DNA of 64,000 nucleotides, taken from contig JADKJM010000019.1 in assembly GCA_016721005.1 (NCBI GenBank), forward strand, positions 248,001 to 312,000. The letters run 5' to 3'. A program made the position numbers and the translations under genes. Shown piece after piece: positions 18,357 to 26,952 of the stretch (within the stretch, counting starts at the first letter, position 1; every line of letters begins with the position of its first letter). Below the pieces are notes generated by a model, which made no database searches, had not been told where the DNA came from, and saw only the letters and a program-made list of their open reading frames with translations. This DNA comes from Flavobacteriales bacterium (GTDB lineage: Bacteria > Bacteroidota > Bacteroidia > Flavobacteriales_F > PHOS-HE28).

Positions 18357-18404
18357 GGCTGAGTAGTGTTTCCGCCGTTCCTCATTTTGAAGGGCGGCTA
18401 CGCG

Positions 18405-18833
18405 TCAGCTCGTGACGTCGGCCGGGCTATACAGCCACGCTTCAGCTTCTTCCGGAGTATTGAACAACCGGATCGGGAACACAATGCCCGGTTGCACCGT
18501 GCCGACCACCCGATCGATGGCGATGCTGTTGAACACGTCCGCACTCTGCACAATGGCGGCACGCTCCAATCCTGTCCGGGCCATGCGGGGTACCCAATCC
18601 ATGGCCAGCCACACCTCATCGGCATGCAGGATCGCACCACGCCGACGCTGGTCCGAAAGGAAATAGCGCAACCCGCGTTCGCGGATCAGGTCAACGGCCG
18701 TATCCAGCATGCTCCGATAGGTCCCGCTCGGCGCATAGTTCTTCCAGCGAATGGATAGACATTGGGTCAATGGATCGGCCAGCACCTTCACGTAAGGCGT
18801 GTCGAATTCGTACGGGTCGGATGGTGTTACCAC
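18405..18833 (-). CDS. STAS/SpoIIAA-like domain protein, function unknown
   Basis: 142 residues, no signal peptide. The alternating beta-alpha layout resembles small STAS/SpoIIAA-like proteins of Bacteroidota: strand LTQCLSIRWKNYA, helix SMLDTAVDLIRERG, strand RYFLSDQRRRGAI, a middle segment with DWVPRMARTG, and a final helix TPEEAEAWL. They often sit next to signalling genes; here a LytTR regulator lies immediately upstream on the same strand (37 bp). No catalytic motif is visible, so the function is open. Confidence 0.7.
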   Translation of the reverse strand: MVTPSDPYEFDTPYVKVLADPLTQCLSIRWKNYAPSGTYRSMLDTAVDLIRERGLRYFLSDQRRRGAILHADEVWLAMDWVPRMARTGLERAAIVQSADVFNSIAIDRVVGTVQPGIVFPIRLFNTPEEAEAWLYSPADVTS

Positions 18834-18870
18834 GCACTGAATATAGCGCCGGAAGCGAGATCCCGATGGG

Positions 18871-19617
18871 TCAACTCGCGTTCAGCCGCTTCATCAGCTT
18901 GCTCTGGTAGGATTCCCCGATCGGGATCGATCCCTTTTCGTCCTCCAAGATCACTTCCGGCGGCTTCACGCTGGCTATCCTGTCCAGCCGAACGATGAAG
19001 CTGCGATGGATGCGTGCGAAGTCCGAGTCCGGCAATTGGGCCTCCAGGTTCTTCAGTGCGCCGTGGATGATATAGCGCCGCTCACGCACGTGGATCGCCA
19101 CGTAATCCTTCAATGCTGCGATGTAATAGATGTCTTCCAGTTTCAACCGGATCAGCTTGCCAGCGTTCTTGAGGAACAACGGATCCGCCTTCCCTTTGGT
19201 GGCCAATTGGAACAGCTGGTCGCGCTCCTTCACGACCTCCGCATCCTGCTTGTGCTTGTACAGCGCCATCTCGATCGTTGTCCGTACGTCCGTTGCCATG
19301 AACGGCTTGATGATGTAGCCGTACGGTTCTGCGATCCGCGCTCGGCTCACCGTGGCGTCGTCGGCATAGGCCGTGAGGAAGATCACTGGTCTCCCTAAGC
19401 GTTCCTTGATCTGCATGGCCGCCTCGATCCCACTCATATTCCCCTTGAGCATGATGTCCATCAACACCAGATCAGGGCGCTCGGCCTCCACCATCGCCAA
19501 CGCCTCCTCTGCGCTGGCTACCGATCCACATACGGTATAGCCCAGTCCTTTCACGGTGTGTTCGATGTCCTTGCGGACAATGGATTCGTCCTCGACGATC
19601 AGGATGGTCGCTGGCAT
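18871..19617 (-). CDS. LytTR-family response regulator
   Basis: 248 residues from ATG 19617 (the frame extends 18 codons further without support). The receiver domain has acidic residues at 10-11, phospho-acceptor Asp54 in LVLMDIMLKGNMSG, a Thr in FLTAYAD and Lys in YIIKPF. A linker helix follows, then the LytTR domain (about 150-248) with IRLKLEDIYYIAALKDYVAI and FARIHRSFIVRLDRI. No kinase gene is adjacent, so its partner is encoded elsewhere. Confidence 0.9.
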   Translation of the reverse strand: MPATILIVEDESIVRKDIEHTVKGLGYTVCGSVASAEEALAMVEAERPDLVLMDIMLKGNMSGIEAAMQIKERLGRPVIFLTAYADDATVSRARIAEPYGYIIKPFMATDVRTTIEMALYKHKQDAEVVKERDQLFQLATKGKADPLFLKNAGKLIRLKLEDIYYIAALKDYVAIHVRERRYIIHGALKNLEAQLPDSDFARIHRSFIVRLDRIASVKPPEVILEDEKGSIPIGESYQSKLMKRLNAS

Positions 19618-19812
19618 GGTAGGCGAGCTGCTTGTGCGGTCCCGGTCAGGGGTGGTGGTTGCGGTGAACACACGGGCAACTTTACAGCAGGAACCAGAAG
19701 GCCCCCATCCTATTAGACCAAGCCGGGTGTCCTATCGACAGAGGATATACTGGACACGGTCTTGCCCCTGTGGGTTGGTGTCGGCGGCATCTCCATCTTT
19801 GCCGACCACGCC

Positions 19813-21813
19813 ATGGACCTCACCTCGATCAAAGCCGCGCTCGACAATGAGTCGCTCACCAACACCACCGTCTCTGTTGCCGGTTGGGTGCGCACTTTCC
19901 GCAACGACCGCTTCATCGCACTGAACGATGGCAGCACCATCCGCAACCTGCAATGTGTGATCGATCAGGAGCAGGTGGATGCTTCTACGCGCGGGCGCTT
20001 CACCACCAGTGCTGCGGTAAAGTGTACCGGTGAACTTGTCGCATCCCAAGGCAGCGGCCAGCGCGTGGAAATGAAGGTAACCACCGTGGAGGTGCTCGGC
20101 GATAGCGATGCGACCACGTATCCAATCCAGCCCAAGAAGCACAGTCTCGAATTCCTGCGTGAGAATGCCCACTTGCGTTTCCGCACGAACACCTACAGCG
20201 CGGTCTTCCGCATGCGGCACCAGGTGAGCTTCGGCATCCACGAGTACTTCGACCTGAACGGCTACAACTATTTCCATGCGCCGATCATCACTGCGAGCGA
20301 TGCGGAGGGCGCTGGTGAGTTGTTCCGCGTAACGACGCTGCCACTTGAAAAGCCTCCGCGCGTTAAGCGTTCGCTTCCCATCAACTATCCACTTTTCAAT
20401 GAGATTTTGGAGCGCTACTGCGACACGGTCATTGACTATGTCAAGGCTCACGAGACGATTCAGCCCCAGTTAGGCAAGTACATTGACAAGCACTATGGTG
20501 TGCCCCCAGATATGCCACAGATTCCTGGGGATACCGGGCTTATGGTGGAGTATCAGTATCGACACTTCCGCGACCTGCTCTCAAAGAAGCCTGACGACTT
20601 GGAAGGGAGTATCGCAGATTGGAGGATTGGTGAGTACATCGAGAGGTTCACGGCCAATATCGACATCAATCTCGATGAACACATGGAAGACTTCAACGAA
20701 GAGGCCAAGTTCTTCCTGTCGCTCTTTCAGCGTCTTCAGCAAGGCGAAATGGGCGCTTCGCTGCGGGATTTCAAACAAGGAACAGATCACATATGCAAAC
20801 AAATCGGGTATACCCTTAGCAAGTCTCAAGGGGATGACAGTATGCGGAAACACCCCGCACGAGGCGCTCCCATTTACGCTCTATCGTTCTTCAACCTCTT
20901 CGATATCGTACAGCACCAAGTCGACTACTCGGGTGACTTCTTCGGACGCGAATCACGCCTCACCGTGAGTGGCCAGTTGCAAGCCGAGCTCGCCGCGCTC
21001 GCACTAGGCAAGGTCTATACGTTCGGCCCGACCTTCCGCGCGGAGAACAGCAATACCACGCGCCACCTCGCCGAGTTCTGGATGATCGAACCGGAATGTG
21101 CCTTCATGGACCTGAAAGGCGACATGGACCTCGCCGAAGGATTGTGCAAGCACCTGATCGCACGCGTCCTGAAGAACAGCATGGACGATCTCCAATTCCT
21201 CGATGCGCGCTTGACGGAAGAAGAATCACAGAAGCCACAAGTGCAACGCAGCGAGATGGGCCTGATCGATCGCCTGAAGTTCGTGCTGGAGAATCCCTTC
21301 GAGCGCATCACTTACACCGAGGCCATCGAGATTCTGCTGCGCAGCAAACCTTACCAGAAGAAGCAGTTCCAATTCCCGGTGGAATGGGGCATCGATCTGC
21401 AGAGCGAACACGAACGCTACCTCGTGGAGAAGCATTTCAAGAAGCCGGTGATCGTCACGGGCTACCCTGCCACGATCAAAGCCTTCTACATGCGCACCAA
21501 CGCGCCCGGCGATCTCGGGTACAGCGAAAAAGGCAAGACAGTGGCGGCAATGGACGTGCTCTTCCCCGGCATCGGCGAGATCATTGGCGGCAGCCAACGC
21601 GAGGAACGGCTCGACGTGCTGGAAGCGCGCATGAAGGAGATGGGTTTGGACACCGATGAACTCTGGTGGTACCTCGACACGCGGAAGTTCGGCACCGTGC
21701 CGCATGCGGGTTTCGGTCTTGGTCTGGAGCGCTTCGTGCTGTTCGTGACGGGGATGTCGAACATCCGCGATGTAATCCCCTTCCCGAGGACGCCGGGGAG
21801 TGCGGAGTTTTGA
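19813..21813 (+). CDS. asnS: Asparaginyl-tRNA synthetase with a large internal insertion
   Basis: 666 residues from ATG 19813, against about 465-480 for the family. The N-terminal OB-fold anticodon domain has VSVAGWVRTFRNDRFIALND. Class II motif 1 (FRMRHQVSFGIHEYF), motif 2 (FGPTFRAENSNTTRHLAEFW) and motif 3 (GFGLGLERFVLFVTG) are intact, as is the GIGEIIGGSQREERLDVL segment. It charges tRNA-Asn. The extra 186 residues (about 184-369) sit between the FRVTTL strand and the DFFGRESRLTVSGQL strand, where other AsnRS have a short loop. The insertion is in frame and free of stops, with less GC-rich codons than its flanks. The enzyme looks functional. Confidence 0.93.
   Translation: MDLTSIKAALDNESLTNTTVSVAGWVRTFRNDRFIALNDGSTIRNLQCVIDQEQVDASTRGRFTTSAAVKCTGELVASQGSGQRVEMKVTTVEVLGDSDATTYPIQPKKHSLEFLRENAHLRFRTNTYSAVFRMRHQVSFGIHEYFDLNGYNYFHAPIITASDAEGAGELFRVTTLPLEKPPRVKRSLPINYPLFNEILERYCDTVIDYVKAHETIQPQLGKYIDKHYGVPPDMPQIPGDTGLMVEYQYRHFRDLLSKKPDDLEGSIADWRIGEYIERFTANIDINLDEHMEDFNEEAKFFLSLFQRLQQGEMGASLRDFKQGTDHICKQIGYTLSKSQGDDSMRKHPARGAPIYALSFFNLFDIVQHQVDYSGDFFGRESRLTVSGQLQAELAALALGKVYTFGPTFRAENSNTTRHLAEFWMIEPECAFMDLKGDMDLAEGLCKHLIARVLKNSMDDLQFLDARLTEEESQKPQVQRSEMGLIDRLKFVLENPFERITYTEAIEILLRSKPYQKKQFQFPVEWGIDLQSEHERYLVEKHFKKPVIVTGYPATIKAFYMRTNAPGDLGYSEKGKTVAAMDVLFPGIGEIIGGSQREERLDVLEARMKEMGLDTDELWWYLDTRKFGTVPHAGFGLGLERFVLFVTGMSNIRDVIPFPRTPGSAEF
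20362..20919 (+). other. In-frame 186-codon insertion domain within asnS
   Basis: The sequence departs from the AsnRS pattern after LEKPPR and returns at VDYSGDFFG. The inserted part is predicted mostly helical (PLFNEILERYCDTVIDYVKA; NEEAKFFLSLFQRLQQGEMG), with one proline-rich stretch (YGVPPDMPQIPGD). It lacks intein hallmarks: no Cys/Ser first residue and no terminal His-Asn before a nucleophile. Codons such as att, tat, tta and aaa are commoner here than in the flanks. I recognise no known domain. Confidence 0.8.
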
Positions 21814-21818
21814 GCCCC

Positions 21819-22817
21819 CTACTTCCGCCGCCACACACTGCCGTTGCGCGTATCCACAGAGGTGAGCTCGCCGTTCGCTCGTGCCTGCTTCAATTGTTGA
21901 AGGGCTTGCTCTTGCGGTATGCCAAGGACCACAACCACTTCTTCTGCGCACCACGATGCGTGTACCGCGAACAGTTCAGACAAGGTGGTGGGTAGTGGTG
22001 CGGGGTTCGCACGGGGAAGCATCGCCTTCACAGCGTCTTCGAACTGCGCATAAGGGCGTGCGCCATACACCTGTTGCCGAGCGCCTTCCGCATTGCTGAA
22101 GATGAACGTGGGGAAGCCGCGAACGCCCATGGCACGCGCCAAGGTGAGGTCCGCTTGGAACAGCGCTTCGCCCGCTCCGGTGTAGTCGGCGTGCAGGCGC
22201 GCGGTATCGAGCCCGGCGAAGGTGGCGGCTTCTGCGATCACCGGCCACTTGGTGATGTTCTTCTTCTCCAAGAACACTTGCTCGCGTAGGCGGCGCAGGA
22301 ACACGAGCGCCTTGCTATGGTCCTGTAGTTCGGCGGCCTTGAACGCCCTGCTCGGAGGATAGCTGCTGGGCAACGGATCCTCCAACCACACATCGCCGAT
22401 GATGGGCATGCGGTAGTGCGGGCTCACCTCATCCCAATGCCCGGCCACGTCGCTCGGCTTGCTGATGCCGCCGCTGTTGTACACATCCCAGCCGGGCAAT
22501 AAGCCACCCATGTGGTACTGGATATCGATCGCGTCACCGTACTCCAACTTCAAGCGGCGCAGTTGCGGCTCGGTGCCCCAGCAACTGGAACAGATGGGGT
22601 CCGTGAAGTAGAGCAGCGTGATGGGCTTCGTGGCGTGCGGCGCAGGCGCGTGGCCATGGTCCGCAGCACCATCGGTATGACCGGGCACGGTGCAGGCACC
22701 GGTTACAGTGTCGCAAAGCATGACGTTATTGGTCTTTTTCATGTTCGTGTCGGGTTGTGCGCATGCAACAAGGCCAGCAAACAAGGCAATGGTCACAGCG
22801 AGCGGCGTTCGTGGCAT
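21819..22817 (-). CDS. DsbA/FrnE-family thiol oxidoreductase-like lipoprotein
   Basis: 332 residues from ATG 22817, with lipoprotein signal MPRTPLAVTIALFAGLVAC. A linker rich in His/Asp/Ala follows, then the thioredoxin-like start ITLLYFTDPICSSCWGTEP with its CxxC. The FrnE-like insert has GWDVYNSGGISKPSDVA, and the cis-Pro loop appears as VRGFPTFIFSN. The last about 50 residues are outside the DsbA core. It probably oxidises or isomerises thiols in the periplasm. It is divergently transcribed from an HxlR-type regulator with only 36 bp between the starts, so the two are likely functionally linked. Confidence 0.85.
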   Translation of the reverse strand: MPRTPLAVTIALFAGLVACAQPDTNMKKTNNVMLCDTVTGACTVPGHTDGAADHGHAPAPHATKPITLLYFTDPICSSCWGTEPQLRRLKLEYGDAIDIQYHMGGLLPGWDVYNSGGISKPSDVAGHWDEVSPHYRMPIIGDVWLEDPLPSSYPPSRAFKAAELQDHSKALVFLRRLREQVFLEKKNITKWPVIAEAATFAGLDTARLHADYTGAGEALFQADLTLARAMGVRGFPTFIFSNAEGARQQVYGARPYAQFEDAVKAMLPRANPAPLPTTLSELFAVHASWCAEEVVVVLGIPQEQALQQLKQARANGELTSVDTRNGSVWRRK

Positions 22818-22853
22818 GGTCGGGTACCTTGTGCGCCACAAAGATCCTTGTGG

Positions 22854-23183
22854 ATGACGAGGCCTGCAAGCAGTCAAACGAAGTTGACCACCCCGCATTC
22901 GACCGATTGCCCGGCAGAAGAGGCGCTGCGCCGCATCAGCGGGAAATGGAAACCACGGATCCTGCGTGCGGCGTCCGATGCCCCGGTGCGTTTCAACCAA
23001 CTGCTGCGCGATCTGTCGGAAAGCAATAAGCAGGCGATCACCAACGCCTTGCGCGAAATGGAGAACGACGCACTTCTTATCCGAACGGTCGTCCAACAGA
23101 AACCACTGCACGTGGAGTACACCTTGTCCGACCAGGGCCGCATGGTGGTGGACCTGCTCCGATCAATGGAGCCCGGTCGGTGA
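22854..23183 (+). CDS. HxlR-family transcriptional regulator
   Basis: 109 residues from ATG 22854. The HxlR winged helix is clear: CPAEEALRRISGKWKPRIL (with the family's near N-terminal Cys), RFNQLLRDLSESNKQAITNALREME, then the wing VEYTLSDQGRMVVDLL. HxlR proteins often sense electrophiles or redox state through that Cys. It is divergent from the DsbA-like gene, which is its most likely target. The frame stays open upstream to 22512, but that part overlaps the DsbA gene and is not coding. Confidence 0.9.
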   Translation: MTRPASSQTKLTTPHSTDCPAEEALRRISGKWKPRILRAASDAPVRFNQLLRDLSESNKQAITNALREMENDALLIRTVVQQKPLHVEYTLSDQGRMVVDLLRSMEPGR

Positions 23184-23391
23184 ACTGAAGCGTGCGCGTA
23201 TAGAGCCACGCCGCCCATGGGATGCGCGAGATCATCAGCACCAGGCCGATGGCTCTGCTTTCTGCCATTGACAAGGCCGATCAAGCGCAATGGTTGCCGT
23301 TGGCACGCAACTCTATCCCGCCATTACTGAGGATATCCAAAACTGTTGTTGCTGTTGTGCCAAGGAAGCCCTTAGCCGCGACCTTAGCCCC

Positions 23392-23748
23392 ATGGACCGC
23401 ATCATCTATCACCTCGCCACCTGCAGCACCTGCCAGCGCATCCTGAAGGAGATCCCGAAGCTGAAGCGATTCCAGTTGCAGGACATCAAGACGGAAGCCA
23501 TCACACCCAAGCAATTGGACGGGATGAAGAAATTGGCCGGGAGCTACGAGGCGCTCTTCAGCCGCATCGCATTGAAGTACCGCGCCCTCGGCCTGAACAA
23601 GGTCGCGCTTACCGAGAAGGACTACCGCCGACTGATATTGGAGGAGTACACCTTTCTCAAGCGACCGGTGATGGTCATCGGCAAGGAGATCTTCATCGGC
23701 AATGGCAAGAACGTGGTGAAGGCGATGGTAGAGGCTGCACAGCGCTAA
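23392..23748 (+). CDS. ArsC/Spx-family arsenate reductase-like protein
   Basis: 118 residues from ATG 23392. Thioredoxin-fold protein with MDRIIYHLATCSTCQRILKE (CxxC near the N-terminus), VALTEKDYRRLILEE, and the conserved Arg/Pro turn LKRPVMVIGKEIFIGNG. This matches the ArsC/Spx/YffB family, which reduces arsenate or acts as a redox adaptor. No ars gene or RNA polymerase partner is nearby, so the role is uncertain; many Bacteroidota carry such a stand-alone gene. The frame upstream of 23392 includes a Cys run that is not part of the fold. Confidence 0.82.
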   Translation: MDRIIYHLATCSTCQRILKEIPKLKRFQLQDIKTEAITPKQLDGMKKLAGSYEALFSRIALKYRALGLNKVALTEKDYRRLILEEYTFLKRPVMVIGKEIFIGNGKNVVKAMVEAAQR

Positions 23749-23841
23749 CAGGCCGGGGCTTGTCCCCTTCAGCCCATTCCTTCACCCCAGAGCGAACCGC
23801 TCAGGAGGAGCGGCGTGCAGCGCCCGTAATTTCACCCCCGC

Positions 23842-25299
23842 ATGTTGAAGCAAGGCCTTTACCTGAAACTCCAGCAGAAGCTGAGTCCGCAGCAGATCCA
23901 GCTGATGAAGATGCTGCAGCTGCCCACCATCGATATGGAGCAGCGCATCAAGCAGGAGATCGAGGACAATCCCGCGCTGGAAGAAGGCGAGGACCATGAG
24001 GAGGAGGATGAGCCCACCGAGGATCAGGCGATCGCAGAGAACGAATCCACCGACGAGGAGAATGAGCGGGACGACTTCGACATGAGCGATTATTTCCCGG
24101 ACGACGACACGCCGGACTACAAGCTAACGGCAAAGAACACCGGGCCGGATACCGAGGAGCGGGAGACCCCGCTCAGCGGCGGCACCACCTTCCAGGATTC
24201 ACTGCGTGCGCAGCTCAGCCTGCGCAGTTGCGATGAACGAACGGAGATCCTCGCGGAACACCTGATCGGGAACCTGGACGAGGACGGTTACCTACGCCGT
24301 GAACTGGATGCTGTGGTGAACGACCTCGCCTTCACACAGAACATCAGCGCGACCAAGGAGGAATTGGAGCGGGCACTCAAAGAAGTACAATCGCTCGATC
24401 CCGCCGGGACAGGTGCGCGTGATCTGCGCGAATGCCTGTTGCTACAGGTGCGCCGGTTGCCACATAGCTTGGATCAGCGGATCGCGGAGGAACTCCTGGA
24501 AAAGCATTTCGAGGCCTTCTCGAAAAAGCACTACGAGCGGATCCTGGAACGCTTGGAGATCGACGAGGACGCACTGAAGGGGGCGATCGAATTGATCGTC
24601 CGGCTGAACCCTAAGCCGGGCAACACACAGCGCGAGACCAGCAAACCTGTGCTGGAGATCGTGCCGGATTTCAGTGTGATGGCGATCGATGGCCAGTTGG
24701 AACTCTCCCTGAACGGACGCAACGCGCCGGAACTCCGGGTGAGCAAGGCCTACCGCGACATGATCGCGGAGTACCAACGCAACAAGAAGGACAAGGAGCA
24801 GCGCGAGGCACTGCAATTCATCAAGCAGAAGTTGGACAGCGCCAAGTGGTTCATCGATGCCATCAAGCAGCGGCAACACACGTTGCTCGTGACCATGGAG
24901 GCGATCATGGAACACCAGCGTGAATTCTTCCTCACCGGCGATGAGACCAAATTGAAACCGATGATCCTGAAGGATATCGCGGAGAAGGTGAAGCTGGACA
25001 TCAGCACGATCAGTCGCGTGGCCAACAGCAAGTACGTGCAAACGAACTACGGCACCATCCTGCTGAAATTCTTCTTCAGCGAAAGCCTTACGAACGAAGC
25101 CGGCGAGGAGGTGAGCACACGCGAGGTGAAGAAGATCCTGAAGGATGCCATCGAAGCGGAGGACAAGCACAAGCCCTTGACCGACGACGAACTCACGGCT
25201 CTGTTGAAAGGCAAGGGGTACAATATCGCGCGGCGTACCGTGGCGAAGTACAGGGAACAGTTGAGCCTTCCCGTTGCCCGGCTGCGCAAGGAACTGTGA
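23842..25299 (+). CDS. rpoN: RNA polymerase sigma-54 factor
   Basis: 485 residues. Region I at the N-terminus is Gln/Leu rich (LQQKLSPQQIQLMKMLQLP), followed by an acidic region II (about 45-95) rich in Glu and Asp. The core-binding domain and the HTH (DISTISRVANSKYVQTNYG) lead to the RpoN box ARRTVAKYRE near the C-terminus. Sigma-54 directs transcription from -24/-12 promoters with enhancer-binding ATPases, none of which lies in this window. The stop is followed within a few bases by the start of the downstream membrane protein. Confidence 0.97.
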   Translation: MLKQGLYLKLQQKLSPQQIQLMKMLQLPTIDMEQRIKQEIEDNPALEEGEDHEEEDEPTEDQAIAENESTDEENERDDFDMSDYFPDDDTPDYKLTAKNTGPDTEERETPLSGGTTFQDSLRAQLSLRSCDERTEILAEHLIGNLDEDGYLRRELDAVVNDLAFTQNISATKEELERALKEVQSLDPAGTGARDLRECLLLQVRRLPHSLDQRIAEELLEKHFEAFSKKHYERILERLEIDEDALKGAIELIVRLNPKPGNTQRETSKPVLEIVPDFSVMAIDGQLELSLNGRNAPELRVSKAYRDMIAEYQRNKKDKEQREALQFIKQKLDSAKWFIDAIKQRQHTLLVTMEAIMEHQREFFLTGDETKLKPMILKDIAEKVKLDISTISRVANSKYVQTNYGTILLKFFFSESLTNEAGEEVSTREVKKILKDAIEAEDKHKPLTDDELTALLKGKGYNIARRTVAKYREQLSLPVARLRKEL

Positions 25300-25304
25300 C
25301 CGGC

Positions 25305-25913
25305 ATGAACGCTATCGCACGCGCGCTATCCGTTGCGTTGCATCCGTTGTTCATGCCGACGTACACGTTCGTGCTGGCACTCTACTTCGACCGGAGCTTG
25401 TCCTACTTCCTTGATGAACGCGTGCATTGGATGATGGTGGGCATGGTGGCGTTGATGACGATCGCCTTCCCGATGACCAGCACGGCATTGCTGATCCGTG
25501 CGGGCCTTGTGCGCAGTTGGGAAATGCCCTCGCGGCAGGAGCGCATTGCACCGTACACGATGACCTTACTCTACTACGGGATGATCTGGTACCTGCTTGC
25601 ACGTACGGCCTTGCACCCTGCGGCGATCCTGCTCTTCGGCGGTTCTTTCGCCGCGCTGTTGATCACCGCCCTCATCACCTTGCGCTGGAAGATCAGTGCG
25701 CACATGGTCGGTATCGGCGGGTGTTTGGGCGCGCTCGCGGCGTTGCGCATACTGCACATGTTGCCCATCATCATTCCGATCATGGTCCTGATCATCGTGG
25801 CTGGCGCCTTGGGTACTGCACGGCTGCTCACCAGCGACCACAGTCCAGCGCAGATCTACGCGGGCACAGCGATCGGTTTCGCATGCACCTTCGTCAGTAT
25901 CTTCTGGATCTAG
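25305..25913 (+). CDS. PAP2-like integral membrane protein
   Basis: 202 residues with about six membrane helices and little else. The ends of the last helices carry WKISAHMVGIGG and SDHSPAQIYAGTAIGF, which look like degenerate versions of the PAP2 phosphatase SGH and final His motifs; the KxxxxxxRP motif is not evident. It may be a membrane lipid phosphatase relative or an inactive member. ATG 25305 lies 5 bp after the rpoN stop; a GTG at 25296 overlapping that stop is an alternative. Probably co-transcribed with rpoN. Confidence 0.7.
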   Translation: MNAIARALSVALHPLFMPTYTFVLALYFDRSLSYFLDERVHWMMVGMVALMTIAFPMTSTALLIRAGLVRSWEMPSRQERIAPYTMTLLYYGMIWYLLARTALHPAAILLFGGSFAALLITALITLRWKISAHMVGIGGCLGALAALRILHMLPIIIPIMVLIIVAGALGTARLLTSDHSPAQIYAGTAIGFACTFVSIFWI

Positions 25914-25923
25914 GGTCCCAGCG

Positions 25924-26946
25924 CTAGGCCTTCACGGCCAGTGCGCGTTGCCAACGCCACGCATCGCGCACCGCATCCTCCAAGGTCAACTGCGGTTCCC
26001 AGCGAAGGACCTCACGGCTCTTGGTGGTGTCCGCGAAGACCGACACAACATCACCAGCGCGTCTTGGTCCTACCACATATGGAACAATCACCTTGTTCTC
26101 CTTCTGGAAGGCATTCACCACCTCCATCACCGTTCTCCCTTTCCCGGTGCCTAGGTTGAAGGCTTCACAGGTCTGCGGTTCCGCTTGTTCGAGCCATGCG
26201 AGGGCGGTCACATGCGCCTGTGCGAGATCGACCACATGGATGTAGTCGCGCACGCAGGTGCCATCCACCGTGTCGTAATCATCGCCGTTCACACGCAATC
26301 GATCCCGAAGACCGGCCGCGGTCTGGGTAACGTACGGGACCAGATTGTTCGGCACCCCTCGCGGCAACTCGCCAATGAGGCCCGATGGGTGCGCGCCGAT
26401 GGGATTGAAATAGCGCAAAAGCGCCGCCTTCAACCCCGGAACGGCCTCGCATTGGCGCCGCACGAGTTGCTCACACACCACCTTCGTTTCACCGTACGGT
26501 GAACTTGCGTTGCGATCCGGTGAGTCCTCCGATACAGGCAGGCTATCCGGCTGGCCATACACAGTGCAACTCGACGAGAAGACGATGTGCTTGAAGGAGC
26601 GTTCCCGCATCAGCGACAACAACACGGCAAGCGATCCGATGTTGTTGCGGTAGTACATCGCAGGCCGCGACATGCTTTCCCCCACGGCCTTGTCCGCCGC
26701 GAAGTGGATCACGCCATGGGCATCACCCTCTTCGTCGAGCATCCGGCTGATCGCGATCGGATCCGTGCAATCCAGGCGGTGGAAGGTGGGACGGAACCCG
26801 ATAATGGCCTCGATACCGTTCAGGATCCGTTCCTCGCTGTTGCGCAGATCATCCACGATCACGGGTTCGTATCCCGCCGCTACCAGTTCCACCACCGTAT
26901 GGGAACCGATGAACCCGGCCCCGCCGGTAACGATCACCTTCTTCAT
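25924..26946 (-). CDS. galE: UDP-glucose 4-epimerase
   Basis: 340 residues, extended SDR. NAD-binding GGAGFIGSHTVVELVAAGY lies at the N-terminus, with DDLRNS after strand 2. The catalytic set is FSSSCTVYGQP (Ser) and SSPYGETKVVCEQ (Tyr-x-x-x-Lys). Substrate-binding segments with RYFNPIGAHPSG and VRDYIHVVDLAQAH are typical of GalE. It interconverts UDP-glucose and UDP-galactose for surface polysaccharide synthesis. It is divergent from the membrane protein gene at 26953 with only 6 bp between start codons, so promoters must lie within the neighbouring coding sequences. Confidence 0.95.
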   Translation of the reverse strand: MKKVIVTGGAGFIGSHTVVELVAAGYEPVIVDDLRNSEERILNGIEAIIGFRPTFHRLDCTDPIAISRMLDEEGDAHGVIHFAADKAVGESMSRPAMYYRNNIGSLAVLLSLMRERSFKHIVFSSSCTVYGQPDSLPVSEDSPDRNASSPYGETKVVCEQLVRRQCEAVPGLKAALLRYFNPIGAHPSGLIGELPRGVPNNLVPYVTQTAAGLRDRLRVNGDDYDTVDGTCVRDYIHVVDLAQAHVTALAWLEQAEPQTCEAFNLGTGKGRTVMEVVNAFQKENKVIVPYVVGPRRAGDVVSVFADTTKSREVLRWEPQLTLEDAVRDAWRWQRALAVKA

Positions 26947-26952
26947 GCGTAG

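Noticed and set aside
20362..20919. Intein within asnS
   Set aside because: No Cys/Ser/Ala splice residue at the left junction, no His-Asn at the right junction, no block A/B/F/G motifs, and too short for a typical homing-nuclease intein.
22512..22853. Upstream extension of the HxlR frame
   Set aside because: Antisense to the DsbA-like gene; the HxlR fold is complete from 22854.
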